Assembly (NCBI GenBank): GCA_036939755.1
Contig: JALLAZ010000141.1
Coordinates: 1-21,883, forward strand
DNA length: 21,883 bases
Direction: 5' to 3'
Source of the DNA: Stephanodiscus triporus
Lineage: Eukaryota; Bacillariophyta; Thalassiosirophyceae; Thalassiosirales; Thalassiosiraceae
The notes beneath the pieces are model-generated. The model did not search any database. It was not told the origin of the DNA and worked only from the letters and a program-made list of their open reading frames with translations. Positions within the stretch are counted from its first letter, which is position 1; each line of letters opens with the position of its first letter. Shown in pieces: positions 16,755-21,883 of this stretch. The translations under genes were made by a program, and so were the position numbers.

Positions 16755-19700
16755 TTACATGAGAAACTTGTAATACTCCCTCGCAAGATACCAGCCAAAC
16801 AATATCAATGGCATCATAGGGGAAAATGTAACGCTGACAAAGTCATGTAGAGGACTTCGGCCGAAGAAAGCACATGCAGTTATCATGCCGTCGCCAACCA
16901 CACGCCCAAACGTCCCAACAACCGTCGCCAATAAGCCCATATTCATGATGGTATTATTCAGTTCTCTTGGAGTTGTTTTGGACACTTTGGGAAGAATTAT
17001 AGACAGTGCAAGCGCGAATCAGCAACACAACAGAAAGTTGATACCGATTTCGCTGGCTTGCAATGAACTCGGATCAACTTACTCAGGCTTGTGTTGACAC
17101 TCTGGGGCAAGAGAAATGATTGAGGCACAAGTTGGGAAAGTCGCACACATCTCTTTCCAGCCCGACATGCCATCTTTTATCTTACCTCCATTACTATCGT
17201 TGAAATGAACATCACCGACAACGAAGAGACATAGACGTAAACACCAGCTCCCCAATCATATGGGCTAGAAAATTGCGAAAAACAATGACGGCTCATCAGA
17301 CGATGCTATTCATTCATCAGATTCGATTTTCACACTTACAATTCGTTGTGATTTGATGACTCCTTAACTATTTGCCTCAGTTTCTGGACAAGGCTGTTTT
17401 GCGATGTTGTGTCCTCAGCGTATACACCCGCTACATCTAGCGCGAGTCCCTCAAAATTGAAGATGGCAATAATGCTAGACATTATGGCGATCATGCTCCA
17501 CTGTCACAATGTACACATTTTTCATTTAGAACATGCCATTTTTTATCAAGTATTACAATCAACACGTACCTTCAAGATCCGCCTTTCGGAATAAATATGG
17601 GATGCTCGTTCGACAATGAAGTGGGCAGGTAACACCAACGACCCTAAAGACGCGACGATCAATCCTGCCGTAGATCCATGCCATCGGAAATAGCGATCTG
17701 TGAAAAAATGAGAGGCGAGAAGTGAGAGAGCATTACAAATAAGACAGGAGCTCAATTTAGGAAGACTCACGAACGACCATCGAACATGATGATATCATGA
17801 TTTCCCCCGCTAGTTCAATGAATGCGAACAAATACAGTGTCGTCTGATGTTTTGCATGGGGGAAAAGGCGATAAGCAATCACAAAAATTGATGCAATTCA
17901 CAAGGGGGTCAACAGGTGCCGTACTCACTGGGAACGCTCCATTTTTGAAGATGACTTGGAACACAGATGTAGAACTGTTGACAAGCCACCCGATCTTAGA
18001 GGTTCGACCTTTCCCTCTAGAATTGCTGGAATCATCACGAGCCTCATCGGCAGCATTAACTCTGAGAGGTTCATCAAATACGAGTATAAGACTAATCAAA
18101 AGCAGCCCCCAAAGGAAAGACATCAGAATTCCGGGAAGAGTGACATTGTTGAAGATCACGCCTGCACCATCTGGACTCCAGGGCAAATGGATGGAGAGAT
18201 CAACATCGGCGTCTCTACCGGCAGTCATGTCAATAATGGCTGATCAAACAAAATGTCCAAGTTGGTTTGGCTTTGGTAAGGTGCATAGCACAAGGAAACG
18301 GATAATCAATCAATTCAAACCACCTCACCTGCAAGAAGGGGCCCAATGCTCATTCCTAGGGCACTAGCTGTTACAAAGAAGGCGCATGCGCGTGTCATAC
18401 TCTGAACTGACACACAATCTGATATCATCTGTCTATTCACGACTTCAGCGCTGCCAAAACCACAGAGGACCCTTCCCAATAATGCAAGCTTCATGGATTT
18501 ATATGTAATCGCGAGTGCATAGAGTGAATTCCCAACCAGTGCGCAAAACGCCGAAAAAATCAGCGCGGAACGAAATGAGAAATGTGTATACCATACTGAG
18601 TACAAGAAAGCTGAAAACAACGCTGCGAAAGAAGATGCTGTTGGACACACAAAATTAAGGTGAATATCGAAATGAATAATAGTGAACGCAACCGATATGC
18701 CATTTGAACTCACCACCAATTAAAGTGGCTCCATAGGCACCGTCTGTGCCAAGCAATATCGCATAGTGATTTGCTGTTGGACTGATGATGTAATAGTTGA
18801 TAGTATACAACAAGACGGAGAGTAAGTTGATGATCAGCGAGGCATTATCAATACCACCCCAATCGCGATCCTCCTTTGTCAAGAATGGGTTATCAATAGC
18901 TGATGGCTCCCTACTGTGTTTTGTGTGCGCTGTAGACCTTGCAGCTGCACGTTGGCACCATTCGTGCAGTTCACTTTTGCTCATTTCGAGTATGAACTGT
19001 GGTTCAAACGAAACTAGTACATCAATGGCTTTCTTGTTAGATGACCCCATGTCACCTCGGTCCTTTCCCGCTCCAATCACTTTGTTGCAATAACAAAATA
19101 AAGATTCAGAGAGCGAATAAAGATACCACACTTCAAACGACATCAGAGAACGTACTCGCTCCTCGAGAAAGAAAGACCTGGAATGGCTTGCTTACAGCAT
19201 TTGCAAATTCTTGAATTGCATTTATTGACAACACTGTGCACTCTAACCGGAGCAGCGAAAGACTGTCCCGTTCGCCGTCGTTCTTGGTTTGATTAATGAA
19301 TTGTATTGCTGTATCTTTCGAACGAAAGATGGGCTCTGATAGGCCTCTTCGGTGGGATCTAGAAATCCCCATCGATTTCATAACGGCCGTATCGCACTCT
19401 GCGAGAGCATCCAGCAGCGACGCATAGATGGCATTGTATGGCTGGTTGTTAGTCAATTGAAGCAAGCGATCATGACTACTAGTCCCATTCAACTTCACCT
19501 CCGTGACTCTTTCGTCCATTACAAAAGGATTTTCCAGGAATACCTTTAGGTAGGGTTAGGGTTAGGGCTAGAAGGGTGAGAAATCTCGAGCACAATATCC
19601 AAACAATTAGCAGGAATGTGAATACCTTTAGGTATTTCTTCACTATTTTCCTTATCTGGTATGATGTGATGGATGACGTGGACCGAGGTTGATGAGCGAC

Positions 19701-20399
19701 GGAAAATGATGTAAAATCAAACAGCACTATGAACCTTACCCCAACAGCATTCAGGCATGAAAACTTGAGCAGATGCAAAAGCTCCACCCCAAGCTCAGCG
19801 TACACACTAAACTTGTCACCGAAATCATTACAAGTGGACAGATTCTCACTATGAAACAAATTTGCGTTCGCCCTCCGACGGGAAGGTGGCATGTCGTTGT
19901 AACTTCGCCGCCTAACTGCTGCTGGGAGCAGAGCATCTCGCTCGCCAGAATTATCGCAAACTAATCCACCGCGGAGCCCCCCCCCTTTCGTTTCGTTCTC
20001 TGCTTCCACGATGAGAGCACCAATTTTCTTGGCAGACTCCATATCATCATCGTCGTCGTCTTCATATGGGTATTCATACAACGTGTCCTTATCAAATCTG
20101 AGCGCCCCAAGCGAATGGGCTAGATCACCAAACCTCGATAAACAAAAGAGAGTGACCTTTTCGATCTCACAGTGTAGCTTGGACATGAATTCGTTACTGT
20201 ATCGACGGACGTCCTCATCAGTAATTTCGCCCGGAAAATCAGGCGTCAAATGTTGAGATTGATATGAAAGACGAGCAGCGTTTTCGACGACCACCTCTTC
20301 GAGCCGATAAAGAATTGTCTTAAGTCCTTCATAATCCAGATAGGCATTTCCCCATGCTGGCCGACGAGATTTATCAAGCACAGCTCCGAAGCCGACCAT
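16755..20399 (-). CDS. SPX-MFS transporter (vacuolar phosphate transporter type), 12 exons
   Basis: Exons: 20399-19740, 19655-19626, 19543-19156, 19079-18714, 18637-18329, 18239-17929, 17843-17771, 17697-17570, 17500-17340, 17264-17186, 17101-17083, 16984-16755 (TAA). All 11 introns are GT-AG, 69-98 nt, and phases close to give 917 residues. The SPX domain (residues about 1-330) starts MVGFGAVLDKSRRPAWGNAY, with LDYEGLKTILYRLEE and the Lys-rich helix IRKIVKKYLK. The MFS part begins at LLSVLLYTINYYIISPTANH, followed by GRVLCGFGSAEVVNRQMISD, SALGMSIGPLLAG, RYFRWHGSTAGLIVASLGSL and TPRELNNTIMNMGLLATVVG. Plant PHT5/VPT and related proteins move phosphate across the vacuole membrane, with SPX sensing inositol pyrophosphates; that role is inferred from the fold. 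The gene looks intact. Intron 1 (84 nt) has no in-frame stop, so its retention would add 28 residues. Confidence 0.93.
19538..19634. repeat. 15-bp direct repeat flanking SPX-MFS intron 2, with telomeric repeats
   Basis: GAATACCTTTAGGTA occurs at 19538-19552 and 19620-19634. Intron 2 (19625-19544, 82 nt) has its GT in one copy and its AG in the other, so the AAAG|GT junction lies in the duplicated sequence. Next to the 19538 copy is TAGGGTTAGGGTTAGGG (19551-19567), a telomere-like array of about 2.5 units. Confidence 0.9.
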
Positions 20400-20638
20400 G
20401 ATTCAGTTTTTTGATTTTGATTCAAGAGAAAGGAGTCTGAAAAAAATGCGTAGGTGGGGGGGGTAGAAAGTGGTATGGCGGGAACGGCGCAACAACAACA
20501 GAACAACAAAACAACCACAGAACAGAACAACTTAAGAAATTAGGTAACTGTTATTACTACCTAGACCTTTGGAACCTTTGTAGGAGTCTTTATACGCCGA
20601 GGGTATTGTACCAAACAGCGTCGCAGTCGGAACCGCGT
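20400..20638 (-). promoter_or_regulatory. SPX-MFS 5' UTR and promoter region
   Basis: Between the SPX-MFS ATG and the hairpins after element D. On the minus strand it has a TATAAA at 20594-20589, 190 bases before the ATG, then a TTG/TTCTG-rich stretch (20532-20483) and a short G run opposite C-rich DNA (about 20455-20465). The TATA call is a word match only. The end of element D is not marked, so part of this region may be retroelement sequence serving as promoter. Confidence 0.3.
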
Positions 20639-20716
20639 GAGAGGGCTTCTCTCCTTCGAGACACTCTGTCTCGGGATGAGAGGCTACTGAAAGCCTATCT
20701 CCCTGCGTAAGCAGGG
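20639..20716. repeat. Four consecutive hairpins after LINE D stop
   Basis: GAGAG/CTCTC (20639-20653, loop 5), CGAGACA/TGTCTCG (20657-20673, loop 3), AGGCT/AGCCT (20681-20696, loop 6), CCCTGC/GCAGGG (20701-20716, loop 4). All are perfect and separated by only a few bases, lying 13 to 90 bases past the stop codon of element D. Confidence 0.85.
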
Positions 20717-20728
20717 TAAGAGTTAGTG

Positions 20729-21883
20729 TTAGGTGTGCCCGTCTGCTGCAGTCCGACTGCGACCGTTGTTCCGGTCTACTGTTCCTCGTAGTGATCCAGC
20801 CTCCCTTGCCGCCCGTACGGCTACTAGCCAGTATTCTTGACGCTCCCCAGAGGACTTCTCCAAATCTTCTAGATTCACCTCCCCTAAAAACTGGTCCTCC
20901 TCCAACAATCCTTCAAAGCCCAGGTCCTGCTGCTCCTCTATCTCCCGTTGGAGCTCTTCCTTCCGCTGTGTGACTAGCGTGCCTTGTACTCTGTCATGGA
21001 CCTGAATACACCGGTATAGCCACTGCCCGTGGGTTGCTTCCAGTAATTTTATCACCACCCCGGAAGCCCAGTGTTCCGGGGAGGTGCGTGACCCGTTGGT
21101 GGTAGCGAACGCTGCCTGAATGTCTTTGAGTCTCCTACAAATCATCCCTTCCATAAATCTTCGCCATCCGATTTCGTCCTGATCCCGTGCCATAAGGCGG
21201 TATCTCGCGTCCAAGTGTGAGCAGATCTCTGACATGGAGATTCCCCCTCGGCCTTTGGCATATTCCACCACACAATCCCTCAGGTCGGGGTCTGTTACCG
21301 TCTCCTCGAGCCATGAATCTAGGAGGTCAATTGATTTCATGAGCACGTCGACCCTCCCCTCGTGGTTGCAAAACAGGACGTGTGCGCACGTCTCCGGGAC
21401 CTGTGCACAGCTGGGGCAGAGGGGGCATAGCGAGCGCTCCCATGGTCTGTTTCCGTTCGCGGGGGCAATGTCCATAACTTGTTTACACGCCCATATTTGA
21501 AACATTCGCGGGACTCTCCGGAGGGCTGTGTGTACTGCATCCCAGTCCACCAGGTCGAATTGGTGGCCTGTCAAAATATTCGCTTCATGGAACCGGGTCT
21601 TGGCTAGCTGCTTATGTGCCCAGAACCTTAAGCGTTCCCCTTTGTCCGAGGTTAGTTTGTTCCGGCCGAGGAATACGCAAATCGGTTCTAGTGGGAATCT
21701 TCTGGTTGGGAGTTCTTGAGGATTCTCGGCGCTGTGGATCGCTCTTTTTGCGTGATAGTCCATTTGACAGTTTAGTTGAGCTTCCCTTGAGAGGTCTTGG
21801 TATGCTCGATTGTCGTCCTGGTGTGCCTTGACATGGCTGTAGTGGCGAGAGAAGGATAGACTGTCACAGTTGAGCATGATGTT
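20729..21883 (-). CDS. LINE D polymerase, C-terminal part (RNase H end, zinc finger, tail)
   Basis: At least 384 codons, open to the window edge; the ATG at 21877 is internal. The RNase H end reads HYSHVKAHQDDNRAYQDL and AQLNCQMDYHAKRAI, keeping the Asp that element C has lost. Then ICVFLGRNKLTSDKGERL, FDLVDWDAVHTALRRVPRMF, a Cys/His finger CPLCPSC...ETCAHVLFC, a mixed C-terminal domain (GVVIKLLEATHGQWLYRC) and a Glu-rich coil (EELQREIEEQQDLGFEGLL). It ends at TAA 20729. Alignment with C is clear but distant, so they are different families. The intact frame suggests a younger copy, but RT and the 5' end are outside the window. Confidence 0.85.
   Translation of the reverse strand, partial: NIMLNCDSLSFSRHYSHVKAHQDDNRAYQDLSREAQLNCQMDYHAKRAIHSAENPQELPTRRFPLEPICVFLGRNKLTSDKGERLRFWAHKQLAKTRFHEANILTGHQFDLVDWDAVHTALRRVPRMFQIWACKQVMDIAPANGNRPWERSLCPLCPSCAQVPETCAHVLFCNHEGRVDVLMKSIDLLDSWLEETVTDPDLRDCVVEYAKGRGGISMSEICSHLDARYRLMARDQDEIGWRRFMEGMICRRLKDIQAAFATTNGSRTSPEHWASGVVIKLLEATHGQWLYRCIQVHDRVQGTLVTQRKEELQREIEEQQDLGFEGLLEEDQFLGEVNLEDLEKSSGERQEYWLVAVRAAREAGSLRGTVDRNNGRSRTAADGHT

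Larger units (their letters stand above)
20639..21883 (-). mobile_element. LINE-like non-LTR retrotransposon D, 3' end
   Basis: The 3' end of an element of the same general type as C, running off the right edge. The coding part is uninterrupted (20729 to the edge) and is followed by a hairpin array. The exact 3' terminus was not found: there is no long poly(A), and the region runs into the SPX-MFS promoter within 330 bases. Confidence 0.75.

Noticed and set aside
17822..18367. Plus-strand ORF of 181 codons
   Set aside because: It lies antisense to exons 5-7 of the SPX-MFS gene and spans introns; shadow of a real gene.
18655..19143. Separate membrane-protein genes for each open stretch between 16755 and 19519
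   Set aside because: All stretches join by GT-AG introns with matching phases into one SPX-MFS protein in the expected domain order.

Overview
The window looks like a nuclear chromosome segment from a eukaryotic microalga, most likely a diatom or related stramenopile. The grounds are a 12-exon SPX-MFS phosphate transporter gene with short GT-AG introns (69-98 nt), TTAGGG-type telomeric repeats inside one intron, Copia elements with a diatom/stramenopile-type pol, and LINE-like elements carrying RNase H and a cysteine/histidine finger after the reverse transcriptase. This assignment is inferred from gene style; no marker gene settles the species. Every feature whose coding strand can be read with confidence lies on the minus strand, so gene order runs right to left.

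Layout from left to right. 1-8202: a nearly complete but decayed Copia retrotransposon (element A). Its 3' LTR lies beyond the left edge; gag, protease, integrase, RT and RNase H are all recognisable. 7993-8202: an LTR that is at once the 5' LTR of A and the 3' LTR of a second, diverged, 5'-truncated Copia (element B, to about 9380). 9381-9700: no gene, but six inverted repeats. 9727-10735: low-complexity, triplet-rich DNA with weak minus-strand ORFs and ~60-90 bp imperfect repeats. 10785-11510: the N-terminal half of a pogo/Tigger-like transposase, ended by an ~80 bp palindromic insertion. 11511-13006: mostly no recognisable gene; a possible small spliced cysteine-rich ORF. 13007 to about 16250: a decayed LINE-like pol (element C). 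16755-20399: the SPX-MFS gene, complete and intact. 20639-21883: the 3' end of a second LINE-like element (element D), running off the right edge, with an open reading frame and a row of hairpins after its stop.

The SPX-MFS gene is the only clear host gene. Its splice model closes in frame across all 12 exons (917 residues), and it is flanked on both sides by co-oriented LINE-like fragments. Its second intron sits between two copies of a 15-bp direct repeat and ends in telomere-like repeats, which reads as a recent intron gain. A 30-nt exon just before that intron encodes exactly the lysine-rich SPX helix that senses inositol pyrophosphate. The retroelements are graveyards: their frame-preserving premature stops are nearly all TGA, and LINE C has lost two RNase H acidic residues, both consistent with C-to-T decay.
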